Below, in pieces: positions 1 to 12,567 of a stretch of DNA of 64,000 nucleotides. Position numbers and translations under genes: made by a program. Location of the stretch: NCBI RefSeq assembly GCF_026168105.1, contig NZ_LBMW01000012.1, positions 111,600-175,599 on the forward strand, written 5' to 3'. The notes beneath the pieces are model-generated. The model had not been told where the DNA came from. It searched no databases and saw only the letters and a program-made list of their open reading frames with translations. The first letter of the stretch is position 1, and each line of letters starts with the position of its first letter. Source of the DNA: Streptomyces hygroscopicus (GTDB lineage: Bacteria; Actinomycetota; Actinomycetes; Streptomycetales; Streptomycetaceae).

Positions 1-1
1 G

Positions 2-2884
<2,883 letters not shown>

Positions 2885-2930
2885 CCGGATCAGGAACACG
2901 ATCCGGCCTATCCAGCCCATCCGGCCGATC

Positions 2931-2963
2931 CGGCGCTCCGCGGGAATGTCCCGCGGAGCGCCG
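2931..2963. terminator. Perfect hairpin between convergent uvrA and the sugar kinase
   Basis: A perfect 15-bp GC-rich stem (2931-2945 with 2949-2963) closes a 3-base loop. It lies between two convergent stop codons, so it probably terminates transcription from both sides. There is no long T run, as is usual in Streptomyces. Confidence 0.8.
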
Positions 2964-3028
2964 CTTGTCGCACCCGGGGCCTACGATCACGATCGGCCGC
3001 CGGGCCGGCATCGAGCGGTCCGTCGGTG

Positions 3029-3952
3029 TCAGACCTGGAGCCAGGGGCCGGTCAGTTCGGACGCGAACGGTGGTTCCGCACCGGCCCGGGAGCAGGTGAT
3101 CGCCGCGGCGCGGGCCGCGAAGCCCAGCAGTTCGGCCCAGCCGTCGGCATCCAGGGCGGCCAGGGCCGCCGGGGAGAGGGCATCGAGGGCGGCCAGGCCA
3201 TGCAGCAGCGCCGCGTTGACCGTGTCACCGGCGCCGATCGTGTCCACGACGTCGACCCGCACACCCGGCACGGAGTGCTCCGCCCCGTCGCGGGTGAAGG
3301 CCGTCAGTCCGTCACCACCATGGGTGATCACCACGGCGGCTGGGCCCGAGGCCAGCCATTCACGCGGAGTGCCGCCCAGCCACTGGGCGTCCTCCGCGGA
3401 GAGCTTCAGCAGCGACACGGACGGCAGCCAGTTCTTGAAACGGGCCCGATAGGCGTCGGGATCCGGGATCAGCCCCGCGCGGATGTTGGGGTCGAGCGCC
3501 GTGAACAGGCCCTGGGCGGCGGCGTCGCGCATCAGCTCCTCGTATGCGCTCGCCCCCGGTTCCAGGACGAGCGAGCAGGTGCCGAACGACAAGGCCCGGG
3601 TGCCCTGCGGAAGGCGCACCGGCGCCGTGAACAGCCGGTCGGCGGTGCCGTCGACGTAGAAGGAGTACGCGGCCGAGCCCCTCTCGTCGATGGTGGCGAC
3701 CGCCAGTGTGGTCGGCTCGGTGCCGCGCTGGACGGCGGAGACATCCACGCCCGCCTCGCGCAGCCCGTCGAGCAGGGCTTCTCCGAAGGCGTCGTACGAG
3801 GCGCGGGAGCAGAAGGCCGTCGGGGAGCCGAGTCGGCCGAGTGCCACGGCGGTGTTGTACGGGCCGCCGCCGAGTGCCGGCTTCAGGTGTGCGAGTGCGC
3901 CCGGGCCCTGCGGGACCAGGTCGATCAGGGCCTCACCGGCGACGACGATCAC
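3029..3952 (-). CDS. PfkB-family carbohydrate kinase, fructokinase-like
   Basis: A 307-residue ribokinase/PfkB-fold kinase that would phosphorylate a sugar with ATP in the cytoplasm. It starts MIVVAGEALIDLVPQG, the usual N-terminus of the family, has the GGGPYNTAVALGRLG substrate-binding region, and ends with the signature DTIGAGDTVNAALL, in which D243 is the expected catalytic base. The GTG start at 3952 overlaps the stop of the upstream LacI gene as GTGA, so the two are translationally coupled. A longer reading frame extends upstream but lies wholly inside the LacI gene and is rejected. The substrate is probably fructose or a related ketose, but sequence alone does not settle it. Confidence 0.88.
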   Translation of the reverse strand: MIVVAGEALIDLVPQGPGALAHLKPALGGGPYNTAVALGRLGSPTAFCSRASYDAFGEALLDGLREAGVDVSAVQRGTEPTTLAVATIDERGSAAYSFYVDGTADRLFTAPVRLPQGTRALSFGTCSLVLEPGASAYEELMRDAAAQGLFTALDPNIRAGLIPDPDAYRARFKNWLPSVSLLKLSAEDAQWLGGTPREWLASGPAAVVITHGGDGLTAFTRDGAEHSVPGVRVDVVDTIGAGDTVNAALLHGLAALDALSPAALAALDADGWAELLGFAARAAAITCSRAGAEPPFASELTGPWLQV

Positions 3953-5085
3953 GAGACGGTTCCCTTCTCGGAGGGTGTGTCGGGGCAACCGCACGAGGTG
4001 CGGTGGACGAACGCACAGGGCAGCCGCAGGGTGCGGGAAGGACGGTCCGGCGACTCCAGCCGGTCCAGGAGCAGCCGTACGGCCTGGGCGCCGAGCTCCG
4101 TGCTCGGCTGGGAGACGGTGGTGAGCCGGGGCGAGAAGAGATCCGCCCACGCGAAGTCGTCGAAGCAGCACAGTGCCAGGTCGTCCGGCACGGACAGCCC
4201 GCGGTCGCGCAGGGTGCGCAGAGCGCCGATGGTCATCGCGTTGTTGGCCGTGACCAGAGCCGTCGGCGGTGCAGCGAGCGACAGCAGAGTGGCGGTGGCG
4301 CGCTCGGCGCCCTCGGCCGCGGAGTCACCCCGGGCCACCAGTCGCTCGTCGTAGGGGAGGCCGGCGGCAGCGAGTCCGTGCCGGTAGCCGCCGATCCGCT
4401 CGCTCGTGGTGCTGAGCCCGGGAAGGCCCGCTACCAGTCCGATGCGCCTGTGCCCGAGTCCCGCGAGATGGGTGACCAGACGCGCCATGGGTTCGGCGTT
4501 CTCCGCGCAGACCTGGTCGAAGCGAAAGGGAGCCCTGGCATGTCCGTCGCGCTCGGAGGCGCCCTCGCCGGTGGCCGGTGGCGGGGGCGTGCGCGCGGGG
4601 ACGTCCTCGACCAGTCGGTCGAGGAACACGGTGGGTACGCCATGCCTCCCCAGCAGCGCGAGAAGTCCGCGCGGGTCCGCCGAGGGCGCGATGATCAGGC
4701 CGTCGACGCGGCGCTCGTGCAGGAGCTGGACGACCTTGCGTTCGTGTTCGGGGTCGTCGTGGGGGTCGGCGATGAGCAGGCCGTAGCCGTGTTCCAGGGC
4801 CCCGGCTTCGACGCCCTGGAGGATCTCCGTGAAGTACGGGTTGCTGATCGCCGACACCGCGAGTCCGATGGACCGGGTGCGAGAGGTCACCAGGGAACGG
4901 GCGAGTGTGTTCGGTGTGTAGCCCAGCTCGTCGATGGCTTCCAGCACCGCCTGGCGGGTGTGGGGCAGTACCGGGCGGGTGCCGTTCAGAACGTGGGAGA
5001 CGGTCGCCACGGAGACGCCCGCGCTCCGCGCGACATCGGCCATGGTTGCCAAGCGCGTCTCCCTCCTCGGGCCCTCGCTGCTCAC
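3949..5085 (-). CDS. LacI/GalR-family transcriptional regulator
   Basis: A 378-residue regulator with an N-terminal LacI HTH (MADVARSAGVSVATVSHVLN, residues 15-34) and a periplasmic-binding-protein-like effector domain. A proline-rich low-complexity insert sits near residues 175-205. It is the first gene of a two-gene operon with the PfkB kinase, so it probably senses the kinase's substrate. A near-perfect 28-bp palindrome lies 36 bp upstream and is a likely autoregulatory site. The start is uncertain. GTG at 5085 gives the longest protein, but TTG at 5052 has a GGAGGG Shine-Dalgarno sequence at better spacing and would start the protein three residues before MADVA. Confidence 0.9.
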   Translation of the reverse strand: MSSEGPRRETRLATMADVARSAGVSVATVSHVLNGTRPVLPHTRQAVLEAIDELGYTPNTLARSLVTSRTRSIGLAVSAISNPYFTEILQGVEAGALEHGYGLLIADPHDDPEHERKVVQLLHERRVDGLIIAPSADPRGLLALLGRHGVPTVFLDRLVEDVPARTPPPPATGEGASERDGHARAPFRFDQVCAENAEPMARLVTHLAGLGHRRIGLVAGLPGLSTTSERIGGYRHGLAAAGLPYDERLVARGDSAAEGAERATATLLSLAAPPTALVTANNAMTIGALRTLRDRGLSVPDDLALCCFDDFAWADLFSPRLTTVSQPSTELGAQAVRLLLDRLESPDRPSRTLRLPCAFVHRTSCGCPDTPSEKGTVS

Positions 5086-5120
5086 GCCTTCCGATCGGAA
5101 GGTATCCCATTCGACGGCGG

Positions 5121-5148
5121 ACGTAAACGCTTGCGCAAACGTTTACGT
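5121..5148. promoter_or_regulatory. LacI-type operator, 28-bp near-perfect palindrome
   Basis: The two arms read ACGTAAACG and CGTTTACGT around a central TTGCGCAA, so 13 of the 14 base pairs are symmetric. A palindrome with a central CpG is the standard form of a LacI/GalR operator. It sits just upstream of the LacI gene at 3949-5085, so autoregulation is the simplest reading. Confidence 0.75.
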
Positions 5149-5159
5149 CCTCGCGCCCC

Positions 5160-5290
5160 CACCGTCTCCGGGCCACCGTCTCCTCAATCGGCCACCGCTC
5201 TCCTCACCCGTCATCGTTCCCCTAACCCGTCATCGACCTCCTCGCTCATCACCATCTCCTCGCTCATCACCGTCTCCTCGTCCGGCCACC
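5160..5290. repeat. Degenerate short tandem repeats upstream of the Rieske gene
   Basis: The interval holds two near-identical 18-bp units, CTCCTCGCTCATCACCAT at 5238-5255 and CTCCTCGCTCATCACCGT at 5256-5273, followed by a partial third. Looser copies of CCCGTCATCG and CCACCGTCTCC precede them. Together with the operator at 5121-5148 this fills the intergenic gap of about 300 bases between the LacI and Rieske genes. No reading frame of note is present. Confidence 0.6.
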
Positions 5291-5387
5291 GGCCCCTTGC
5301 CCCGCTCCCAGGCGGAACGGCCGCTGCCGGTATCGTCGGTCTGCCTCGCCGTCCCGGTGCGTACCGGACCCGACCAGTGGAGATCTC

Positions 5388-5816
5388 ATGCCCGCCCGCC
5401 CCTCCGCGACCCGTCGTACCGTCCTTCGCGGGGCGGCGCTCACCCCGGTCGCCGGGCTCGGCCTCGCCGCCTGCTCGCAGGGAGGCGACGGTGCCGCCGC
5501 GCCCGCCACGCCGACCGCGCCGGTCACGCTGGGAGCCGACGGTGAGGTTCCCGAGGGCGGCGCGAAGCTGTACCGGGACGAGAACGTGGTGGTGAGCCGG
5601 GCCAAGGACGGCTCCCTGAAGGCGTACAGCACCATCTGCACACACGCGGGGTGCGCCATCGACAAGCTGTCGGGCACGACGCTCGTCTGCCCCTGTCACG
5701 GCAGCCGGTTCGACGCCACGACCGGCAAGGTGGTGCAGGCTCCGGCCACCGAACCGCTGCCCGAGCTGCCCGTCGAGGTGAAGAACGGCCACATCGTGGC
5801 GGGCCCGGCGGTCTGA
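5388..5816 (+). CDS. Exported Rieske [2Fe-2S] protein with Tat motif and lipobox
   Basis: A 142-residue protein. The N-terminus has a twin-arginine stretch (RRTVLRG, residues 9-15), a hydrophobic segment and an LAAC lipobox with C29, so it is probably a Tat-exported lipoprotein. The C-terminal half is a Rieske fold with CTHAGC (ligands C84 and H86) and CPCHGS (ligands C101 and H104). C89 and C103 can form the disulfide of high-potential Rieske proteins. It would be a membrane-anchored extracytoplasmic electron carrier, but no oxidase or cytochrome partner is nearby. The ATG start has a GGAG ribosome site seven bases upstream. Confidence 0.88.
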   Translation: MPARPSATRRTVLRGAALTPVAGLGLAACSQGGDGAAAPATPTAPVTLGADGEVPEGGAKLYRDENVVVSRAKDGSLKAYSTICTHAGCAIDKLSGTTLVCPCHGSRFDATTGKVVQAPATEPLPELPVEVKNGHIVAGPAV

Positions 5817-5834
5817 CGGTTCAGGCGGGCCCGG

Positions 5835-6782
5835 TCACTCCCACTCCCAGCCGATCCCCACGATCCCCGACCGCACCCGCGGCTCCACCAGATGCACCGA
5901 GCGGTGGCGTCCGCTCAGCGCCAGCTCTTGGCGGCCGCTGCGCGGGGCGGCGGCGGAGTGCTGGGTGAAGCGGTGGCAGCGCACCGGCAGCGCCTCCTCG
6001 GCGAAGCGGATCTGAAGCGCGTACTGCCCGCCCGCCAATCCGAATCCCCGGACGTACTCGCAGGATGCGCCCGCGGTGCCGTCCTCGATGGCGTAGCGGA
6101 AGAGAAACGTATCCCCGCTACGCAGTCGTGTGTCGAAGAGCAGTTCGGCGACCAGGACGCCCGTGTCGTGGTGCCATCGCACGCGCCCGGTGCGGCAGTT
6201 TTCCAGCGCATGCACCCGGGTGCGCTCCGGGTTGCAGCCCGGGTCACCGTGATGGATGGCGACATAGCGGTCCACGCCGTCCTTGTGGGCGCGCACGATG
6301 TGGTGCGACTCGCGGGCCAGCAGCTCCCGGCGCGCCCCGATGCGGACGCGTTCGTGGTGCCCGATGGTGTGCAGCCCCCCGTCGAGCGGCGACTCCAACT
6401 CGGCGAGGAGCCGTTCCAGCACGTCCGAGGCCTCCACCAGGGAGCGGTACGAGCGGCCCGAGGGACGGTCGGGGCCGGTGTGCTCGTCGGCCTTGGTCAG
6501 CAGCCGGACCAGCGACTCGTCCGGCAGCTGGAGTATCTCCTCCAGGGCACGCACGGCGCGCAGGGACTCCGGGCGTTGGGGGCGGCGCGCGCCCTGCTGC
6601 CAGTAGCTCAGACTCGTCACGCCGACCCTGACCCCGTACCGCGACAGATGGTGCTGCACACGCTGCAGCGGCAGCCCGCGGGCGGCGATCGCGGCGCGCA
6701 GCGCGACATGGAAGGGGCCGCCACGCAGGGCCGCCTCCAACTCTGCCGGGGCGACGTCCGCGTGCTGTGTGCCGTGCCGCAT
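5835..6782 (-). CDS. HTH-type DNA-binding protein of unknown function
   Basis: A 315-residue protein I cannot assign to a named gene. Residues about 20-70 (FHVALRAAIAARGLPLQRVQ to LSYWQQGARRPQRPESL) resemble an XRE/Cro-like HTH. The remainder (ARRELLARESHHIVRAHKDG, RVHALENCRTGRVRW, GDTFLFRYAIEDG) looks like a beta-rich ligand or regulatory domain. The gene converges on the Rieske gene with only 18 bases between stops and diverges from uvrC. An inverted repeat CATACA-N12-TGTATG overlaps its start codon and could be an autoregulatory site. No metabolic partner is apparent. Confidence 0.65.
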   Translation of the reverse strand: MRHGTQHADVAPAELEAALRGGPFHVALRAAIAARGLPLQRVQHHLSRYGVRVGVTSLSYWQQGARRPQRPESLRAVRALEEILQLPDESLVRLLTKADEHTGPDRPSGRSYRSLVEASDVLERLLAELESPLDGGLHTIGHHERVRIGARRELLARESHHIVRAHKDGVDRYVAIHHGDPGCNPERTRVHALENCRTGRVRWHHDTGVLVAELLFDTRLRSGDTFLFRYAIEDGTAGASCEYVRGFGLAGGQYALQIRFAEEALPVRCHRFTQHSAAAPRSGRQELALSGRHRSVHLVEPRVRSGIVGIGWEWE

Positions 6783-6803
6783 ACAGGGGCCTTTCTGTGT
6801 ATG
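6780..6803. promoter_or_regulatory. Inverted repeat overlapping the HTH gene start
   Basis: CATACA (6780-6785) and TGTATG (6798-6803) form a 6-bp inverted repeat with a 12-base spacer. The left arm includes the start codon of the minus-strand HTH gene. It is a short motif and only suggestive of an operator. Confidence 0.35.
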
Positions 6804-7328
6804 TTCACGACGGCTGGTCAGACCGTTCGAGCGGGTCGTTCCGGGCCGCCGGGGGACGCCCGGAGCTCGTTCACAAGCGAACCCCGCCGTTCACGGCCCA
6901 AAGTTTCCCCGCATTGAAGCGTGTTGACCAAGCTCCGACAACACCCGATGCCCACTCCACGCAACACTCTCGTCGCCGACACCGCGAGGCCGGCCGGCCG
7001 GGCGCGCCCGGGTGCGCGGCCCACATGACGCGGGGCTGCGGCCTCCACCGCCGGGAGCTGCCGAGGCGGGGGAGCGGTGCCTGGGACGCCGTACGGCACA
7101 CGCGCGTGCCGCTCACGTTGCGGAAGTACGGGGCGGGTGGCCTCACCGTCCCCCCTTCTCGGCCAGCGCCGTGGATGTGGCCGGTACCGGCGCCACGGCA
7201 GCCGTCGTCGCTACCGGTGCCACGTCAGCCGTCACCCCAGGGCCCGCGCCTCTCGTGTCCCACGGGTCCCGTTGGCCCTTGTCCACAGGGGCGCCGCGGT
7301 GTCGGTGGCCGCCAGTAGGGTGTGAGAC
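6804..7328. other. Divergent intergenic region before uvrC, no gene recognised
   Basis: Roughly 525 bases between the divergent HTH gene and uvrC. Small open frames exist in all phases, as expected at this GC content, but none has a recognisable protein or ribosome site. The uvrC promoter must lie here. I looked for an actinobacterial LexA box (inward GAAC and GTTC half-sites) and did not see a convincing one. Confidence 0.5.
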
Positions 7329-9362
7329 ATGGCCGACCCCTCCAGCTACCGCCCCAAGCCGGGAGAGATCCCGGACTCCCCCGGGGTCTACAGGTTCCGT
7401 GACGAACACCGTCGGGTGATCTACGTCGGAAAGGCGAAGAGCCTGCGCCAGCGCCTGGCGAACTACTTCCAGGACCTGGCGAGCCTCCACCCGCGCACCC
7501 GCACCATGGTCACCACGGCGGCGTCCGTGGAGTGGACCGTGGTGTCCACGGAGGTCGAGGCCCTGCAGCTGGAGTACACCTGGATCAAGGAGTTCGACCC
7601 CCGGTTCAACGTCAAGTACCGCGACGACAAGAGCTACCCCTACCTTGCGGTGACGATGAACGAGGAGTTCCCGCGCGTCCAGGTGATGCGCGGCCAGAAG
7701 CGCAAGGGCGTACGGTACTTCGGGCCGTACGGGCACGCGTGGGCGATCCGTGACACCGTGGACCTGCTGCTGCGCGTCTTCCCCGTGCGCACCTGCTCGG
7801 CCGGCGTCTTCAAGAACGCCGAGCGCACGGGCCGCCCCTGTCTGCTCGGCTACATCGGCAAGTGCTCCGCGCCCTGCGTCGGCCGGATCTCCCCCGAGGA
7901 CCACCGTGAACTGGCCGACGAGTTCTGCGACTTCATGGCCGGCCGCACGGGGACGTACCTCCGCCGTCTGGAGAAGCAGATGACGGAGGCGGCCGAGGAG
8001 ATGGAGTACGAGCGGGCCGCCCGCCTGCGCGACGACATCGAGGCCCTGAAGAAGGCCATGGAGAAGAGCGCGGTCGTGCTCACCGACGCGACCGACGCCG
8101 ACCTCGTCGCCGTCGCCGAGGACGAGCTGGAGGCGGCCGTACAGATCTTCCATGTGCGCGGCGGACGCGTGCGCGGCCAGCGAGGCTGGGTCACCGACAA
8201 GGTCGAGGACGTCACCACCGGCGCCCTCGTCGAGCACGCCCTCCAGCAGCTCTACGGCGAGGAGACGGGCGATTCCGTGCCCAAGGAGGTCCTCGTCCCG
8301 GCGCTGCCCGACCCCATAGAACCGGTCCAGGACTGGCTCACCGGCCGCCGCGGGTCGAACGTGTCGCTCCGCATCCCGCAGCGCGGCGACAAGAAGGCAC
8401 TGATGGAGACCGTGCAGCGCAACGCCCAGCAGGCGCTCGCGCTCCACAAGACCAAGCGCGCCTCCGACCTGACCACTCGCTCGCGCGCCCTGGAGGAGAT
8501 CGCCGGGGCCCTTGAGCTGGACAGCGCCCCGCTCAGGATCGAGTGCTACGACATCTCGCACCTGCAGGGCGAGGACGTCGTGGCCTCCATGGTCGTCTTC
8601 GAGGACGGGCTCCAGCGCAAGAGCGAGTACCGCCGCTTCCAGATCAAGGGCTTCGCCGGTCAGGACGACGTCCGGTCGATGCACGAGGTGATCACCCGCC
8701 GCTTCCGGCGTTATCTCGCTGAGAAGGAGAAGACGGGGGAGTGGGCCGACGGTGACGTGCTGACGGAGGAGGACGGGCGGCCCAGGCGGTTCGCCTACCC
8801 ACCGCAGCTCGTCGTGGTCGACGGTGGGCAGCCGCAGGTCGCGGCGGCCAAGAGGGCCCTGGACGAGCTCGGCATCGACGACATCGCCGTGTGCGGCCTC
8901 GCCAAGCGTCTGGAGGAGGTCTGGCTGCCGGAGGAGGACGATCCGGTGGTCCTGCCCCGCACGAGTGAGGGCCTGTACCTGCTCCAGCGCGTCCGGGACG
9001 AGGCGCACCGCTTCGCGATCACCTACCAGCGTGCCAAGCGGGGCAAGCGTCTGAGGTCGGGCCCCTTGGACGAGGTGCCGGGTCTCGGCGAGGGCCGCAA
9101 ACTGGCGCTGATCAAGCACTTCGGCTCGGTGAAGAAGCTGCGGTCCGCGACAATCGACCAGATTCAGGAGGTCCCCGGTATCGGCCGCAAGACGGCCGAG
9201 ACAATCGCCGTGGCCCTCGCCCGGGCGGTCCCGCCCGCACCCGCCGTGAACACGGCGACTGGAGAGATCATGGAAGAGGAGGAACCCGGGACATCGGCGG
9301 GTTCCCCCGGGGCACCCGTGTCTGCGGGCGCCCCGGACGAACGACGGGGGCAGGAGACATGA
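7329..9362 (+). CDS. uvrC: Excinuclease ABC subunit C
   Basis: The 677-residue dual-incision nuclease of nucleotide excision repair. An N-terminal GIY-YIG nuclease ([19 protein letters not shown]) makes the 3' cut. A UVR helical hairpin near residues 205-245 contacts UvrB. An RNase H-like domain ([20 protein letters not shown] and [14 protein letters not shown]) makes the 5' cut. The C-terminus has paired helix-hairpin-helix motifs ([34 protein letters not shown]). Length and domain order are normal, with a short Pro/Gly-rich tail. The stop overlaps the rapZ start as ATGA, making it the first gene of uvrC-rapZ-yvcK-whiA. Confidence 0.97.
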   Translation: MADPSSYRPKPGEIPDSPGVYRFRDEHRRVIYVGKAKSLRQRLANYFQDLASLHPRTRTMVTTAASVEWTVVSTEVEALQLEYTWIKEFDPRFNVKYRDDKSYPYLAVTMNEEFPRVQVMRGQKRKGVRYFGPYGHAWAIRDTVDLLLRVFPVRTCSAGVFKNAERTGRPCLLGYIGKCSAPCVGRISPEDHRELADEFCDFMAGRTGTYLRRLEKQMTEAAEEMEYERAARLRDDIEALKKAMEKSAVVLTDATDADLVAVAEDELEAAVQIFHVRGGRVRGQRGWVTDKVEDVTTGALVEHALQQLYGEETGDSVPKEVLVPALPDPIEPVQDWLTGRRGSNVSLRIPQRGDKKALMETVQRNAQQALALHKTKRASDLTTRSRALEEIAGALELDSAPLRIECYDISHLQGEDVVASMVVFEDGLQRKSEYRRFQIKGFAGQDDVRSMHEVITRRFRRYLAEKEKTGEWADGDVLTEEDGRPRRFAYPPQLVVVDGGQPQVAAAKRALDELGIDDIAVCGLAKRLEEVWLPEEDDPVVLPRTSEGLYLLQRVRDEAHRFAITYQRAKRGKRLRSGPLDEVPGLGEGRKLALIKHFGSVKKLRSATIDQIQEVPGIGRKTAETIAVALARAVPPAPAVNTATGEIMEEEEPGTSAGSPGAPVSAGAPDERRGQET

Positions 9363-10372
9363 GCGAGCACGAACGGCGCACGGAAGAACGCTCGGCACAG
9401 GGCCCGGCCGCCCACAAGGAGACGGGCGACGATCGGGCGCGACAGCACGCGGCCCAGGAAAACGGAGCACAGGTGAGTACGGGCATCGAAACAGCCGGGG
9501 TCCCCGACGCGGCGATCCCCGAATTGGTGATCATCTCCGGCATGTCCGGCGCCGGCCGCTCGACGGCCGCCAAGTGTCTGGAGGACCTCGGCTGGTTCGT
9601 CGTCGACAACCTGCCGCCCGCGCTGATCCCGACCATGGTGGAACTGGGCGCGCGCTCCCAGGGCAACGTGGCCCGGATCGCGGTCGTCGTCGACGTCCGC
9701 GGCAGACGTTTCTTCGACAACCTCCGCGAGTCCCTGGCGGACCTGGAGGCGAAGAACGTCACGCGGCGGATCGTCTTCCTGGAGTCCTCCGACGAGGCCC
9801 TGGTACGCCGCTTCGAATCCGTCCGCCGTCCCCACCCCCTCCAGGGCGACGGCCGTATCGTCGACGGCATCGCCGCCGAGCGCGAGCTGCTGCGCGAGCT
9901 GCGTGGCGACGCCGACCTCGTCATCGACACCTCCAGCCTCAACGTGCACGAACTGCGCGCCAAGATGGACGCCCAGTTCGCCGGCGAGGAGGAGCCCGAG
10001 CTGCGGGCCACCGTCATGTCCTTCGGGTTCAAGTACGGCCTCCCGGTCGACGCCGACCTGGTCGCGGACATGCGCTTCCTGCCCAACCCGCACTGGGTCC
10101 CGGAGCTGCGCCCGTACACCGGTCTGAACGAGGAGGTGGCCGCGTACGTGTTCAACCAGCCCGGGGCCAAGGAGTTCCTCGACCGTTACGCCGAGCTGCT
10201 GCGGCTCATCGCGGCCGGATACCGCCGCGAGGGCAAGCGCTACGTGACCATCGCCATCGGTTGTACCGGCGGCAAGCACCGCTCCGTCGCCATGTCCGAG
10301 AAGCTCGCCGCCCGTCTGGCCGCCGAGGGAGTGGAGACCGTGGTCGTACACCGGGACATGGGGCGCGAGTGA
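9359..10372 (+). CDS. rapZ: RapZ/YvcJ-family nucleotide-binding protein
   Basis: A P-loop ATPase/GTPase of the RapZ family. Walker A is [16 protein letters not shown], followed by the family segment [20 protein letters not shown] and the C-terminal [16 protein letters not shown]. In enterobacteria RapZ is an RNase adaptor controlling amino-sugar synthesis; in actinomycetes the role is less defined. The full 337-residue frame begins in an ATGA overlap with uvrC and has a polar N-terminal extension of about 55 residues. An internal GTG at 9473 has a GGAG six bases upstream and would remove 38 residues, so the start is not settled. Its stop overlaps the next start as GTGA. Confidence 0.93.
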   Translation: MSEHERRTEERSAQGPAAHKETGDDRARQHAAQENGAQVSTGIETAGVPDAAIPELVIISGMSGAGRSTAAKCLEDLGWFVVDNLPPALIPTMVELGARSQGNVARIAVVVDVRGRRFFDNLRESLADLEAKNVTRRIVFLESSDEALVRRFESVRRPHPLQGDGRIVDGIAAERELLRELRGDADLVIDTSSLNVHELRAKMDAQFAGEEEPELRATVMSFGFKYGLPVDADLVADMRFLPNPHWVPELRPYTGLNEEVAAYVFNQPGAKEFLDRYAELLRLIAAGYRREGKRYVTIAIGCTGGKHRSVAMSEKLAARLAAEGVETVVVHRDMGRE

Positions 10373-11436
10373 CTGGACGTGCTCTGCGGCTTAGCAGGCT
10401 GCGCCGGGTGGTGCCCGAGGGGCGCGGGGGCGCACCCGCCGAGGCCCGCGGCGGCCGGGCGCGCCGCCGTGGCGCCCAGCCCAAGGTGGTCGCCCTCGGC
10501 GGCGGCATGGGCCTGTCCGCCTCGCTCGCCGCGCTGCGCCGGATCACCGGCGACCTCACCGCCGTCGTCACCGTCGCCGACGACGGCGGCTCCAGCGGCC
10601 GACTCCGCGACGAGCTGGGTGTGCTGCCGCCGGGCGATCTGCGCAAGGCGCTGGCCGCGCTGTGCGGCGACGACGACTGGGGCCAGACCTGGGCCCGCGT
10701 CATCCAGCACCGCTTCCAGTCGAAGGGCGACCTGCACGAGCACGCGGTCGGCAACCTCCTCATCGTCGCGCTGTGGGAGCAACTCGGCGATCACGTCCAG
10801 GCGCTCGACCTGGTGGGGCGGCTCCTGGGCGCCCACGGACGTGTCCTGCCCATGTCCGCCGTGCCCCTGGAGCTCCAGGCGCTGGTCAAGGGGCACGACC
10901 CGGAGCGTCCGGACGAGGTGGGCACCGTACGGGGGCAGGCGACCGTCGCGCTCACCCCGGGCGAGGTGCAGTCCGTGCACCTGGTACCACCCGACCCGCC
11001 CGCCGTCCCCGAGGCCGTGGCCGCGGTCCTGGACGCCGACTGGGTGGTGCTCGGGCCCGGCTCCTGGTTCTCCTCGGTGATCCCTCACCTGCTTGTGCCC
11101 GAGCTCCTGGACGCCCTCGTGGAGACCAAGGCGCGCCGGGTGCTCTCCTTGAACCTCACGCCGCAGCCCGGAGAAACCGAGGGCTTCTCCCCGCAGCGTC
11201 ATTTGGAGGTTTTGGGACGACACGCCCCTAAACTCGCCCTGGACGTGGTGCTGGCCGACCGGGCTGCCGTGCCCGACAGCGCCTCGCTGACCGAGGCCGC
11301 CAAGCGGTTCGGTGCCGCGGTCGAGCTGGCGCCGGTGGCCCGTACCGACGGGTCCCCGCGGCACGACCCGGAGCTGTTGGCCGCCGCGTACGACCGTATT
11401 TTTCGGATGCATGGAAGGATCGGCCCATGGCGATGA
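10369..11436 (+). CDS. YvcK/CofD-like gluconeogenesis factor
   Basis: A 355-residue protein of the YvcK (CofD-like, UPF0052) family. The diagnostic N-terminal motif is [19 protein letters not shown], followed by [16 protein letters not shown] and [13 protein letters not shown]. In Bacillus, YvcK binds UDP-sugars and affects cell shape and growth on gluconeogenic carbon. The GTG start at 10369 overlaps the rapZ stop by four bases, and the 3' end overlaps whiA by ten bases. The order rapZ-yvcK-whiA is conserved in Gram-positive bacteria. The N-terminal 35 residues are Arg/Gly/Ala-rich and probably disordered. Confidence 0.92.
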   Translation: MTGRALRLSRLRRVVPEGRGGAPAEARGGRARRRGAQPKVVALGGGMGLSASLAALRRITGDLTAVVTVADDGGSSGRLRDELGVLPPGDLRKALAALCGDDDWGQTWARVIQHRFQSKGDLHEHAVGNLLIVALWEQLGDHVQALDLVGRLLGAHGRVLPMSAVPLELQALVKGHDPERPDEVGTVRGQATVALTPGEVQSVHLVPPDPPAVPEAVAAVLDADWVVLGPGSWFSSVIPHLLVPELLDALVETKARRVLSLNLTPQPGETEGFSPQRHLEVLGRHAPKLALDVVLADRAAVPDSASLTEAAKRFGAAVELAPVARTDGSPRHDPELLAAAYDRIFRMHGRIGPWR

Positions 11437-12416
11437 CGGCAGCGGTGAAGGACGAGATCTCCCGGCTTCCCGTCACCCGGACCTGCTGCAGAAAGGCGGA
11501 GGTCTCGGCGATCCTGCGGTTTGCGGGCGGACTTCACCTGGTCAGCGGCCGTATCGTGATCGAGGCGGAGCTGGACACGGCCATGGCGGCCCGGCGTCTG
11601 AAGCGGGACATCCTGGAGATCTTCGGCCACAGCTCCGAACTGATCGTGATGGCGCCCGGCGGTCTGCGCCGCGGCTCCCGTTATGTGGTGCGCGTGGTCG
11701 CGGGCGGGGACCAGCTGGCCCGGCAGACCGGCCTCGTCGACGGCCGGGGCTGGCCGATCCGGGGTCTTCCCCCGCAGGTGGTCTCGGGGGCCACCTGTGA
11801 CGCCGAGGCGGCCTGGCGCGGCGCGTTCCTGGCGCACGGCTCGCTGACGGAGCCCGGGCGCTCGTCCTCCCTCGAGGTGACCTGCCCCGGTCCGGAGGCC
11901 GCGCTCGCCCTGGTCGGCGCCGCCCGCCGGCTGTCCATCGCCGCGAAGGCCCGCGAGGTCCGGGGTGTGGACCGCGTGGTGGTCCGGGACGGGGACGCGA
12001 TCGGCGCGCTGCTCACCCGCCTCGGCGCGCACGAGTCCGTGCTTGCCTGGGAGGAACGCCGGATGCGCCGCGAGGTCCGGGCCACGGCGAACCGTCTGGC
12101 CAACTTCGACGACGCCAATCTGCGCCGCTCGGCCCGTGCCGCCGTCGCCGCCGGGGCGCGGGTCGCCAGGGCCCTGGAGATCCTCGGTGACGAGGTCCCC
12201 GAGCACCTCGCGGCCGCGGGCCGTCTGCGCATGGAGCACAAGCAGGCCTCCCTGGAGGAGCTGGGTGCCCTCGCCGACCCGCCGCTGACCAAGGACGCGG
12301 TCGCGGGCCGTATCCGCCGTCTGCTGGCGATGGCCGACAAGCGTGCCGCGGACCTCGGGATCCCGGGCACGGAGTCCAACCTCACGGAGGAGATGGCGGA
12401 CAACCTCGCGGGGTGA
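11427..12416 (+). CDS. whiA: Sporulation regulator WhiA
   Basis: A 329-residue developmental transcription factor needed, with WhiB, for aerial hyphae to stop growing and septate in Streptomyces. The N-terminal two thirds is a degenerate LAGLIDADG homing-endonuclease fold ([20 protein letters not shown] onward, without nuclease function in this family). The C-terminal HTH contains [20 protein letters not shown]. The start ATG has a GGAAGG ribosome site eight bases upstream inside the yvcK-like gene. Length matches the family, and a strong hairpin follows. Confidence 0.96.
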   Translation: MAMTAAVKDEISRLPVTRTCCRKAEVSAILRFAGGLHLVSGRIVIEAELDTAMAARRLKRDILEIFGHSSELIVMAPGGLRRGSRYVVRVVAGGDQLARQTGLVDGRGWPIRGLPPQVVSGATCDAEAAWRGAFLAHGSLTEPGRSSSLEVTCPGPEAALALVGAARRLSIAAKAREVRGVDRVVVRDGDAIGALLTRLGAHESVLAWEERRMRREVRATANRLANFDDANLRRSARAAVAAGARVARALEILGDEVPEHLAAAGRLRMEHKQASLEELGALADPPLTKDAVAGRIRRLLAMADKRAADLGIPGTESNLTEEMADNLAG

Positions 12417-12432
12417 CGGACCGAGCCCCAGC

Positions 12433-12473
12433 ACGCCGGTGCCGACGCACAACAGGGCTGTCGGCACCGGCGT
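12433..12473 (+). terminator. Hairpin terminator after whiA
   Basis: A perfect 14-bp stem, ACGCCGGTGCCGAC (12433-12446) pairing with 12460-12473, encloses a 13-base loop and is followed by TTGT. It ends the uvrC-rapZ-yvcK-whiA transcription unit. Confidence 0.8.
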
Positions 12474-12567
12474 TTGTCTGTCTTTGAGGCGCCCTTGACT
12501 CGATCATGAACTGACATGAACCTGGCAATCTGTTCGCCGCTGTGGCGAACCACCGCTAGGGGGGTTC

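Noticed and set aside
3026..4354. Plus-strand frame opposite the kinase and LacI genes
   Set aside because: The translation is repetitive Gly/Arg/Gln sequence with no family resemblance; both minus-strand genes have clear motifs.
6804..7328. SOS box upstream of uvrC
   Set aside because: GTTC and GAAC occur, but in the outward order (GTTC-N6-GAAC), opposite to the LexA consensus.
7143..9470. Long open frame antisense to uvrC
   Set aside because: Same GC-bias artefact; it lacks any recognisable domain, while uvrC is complete on the other strand.
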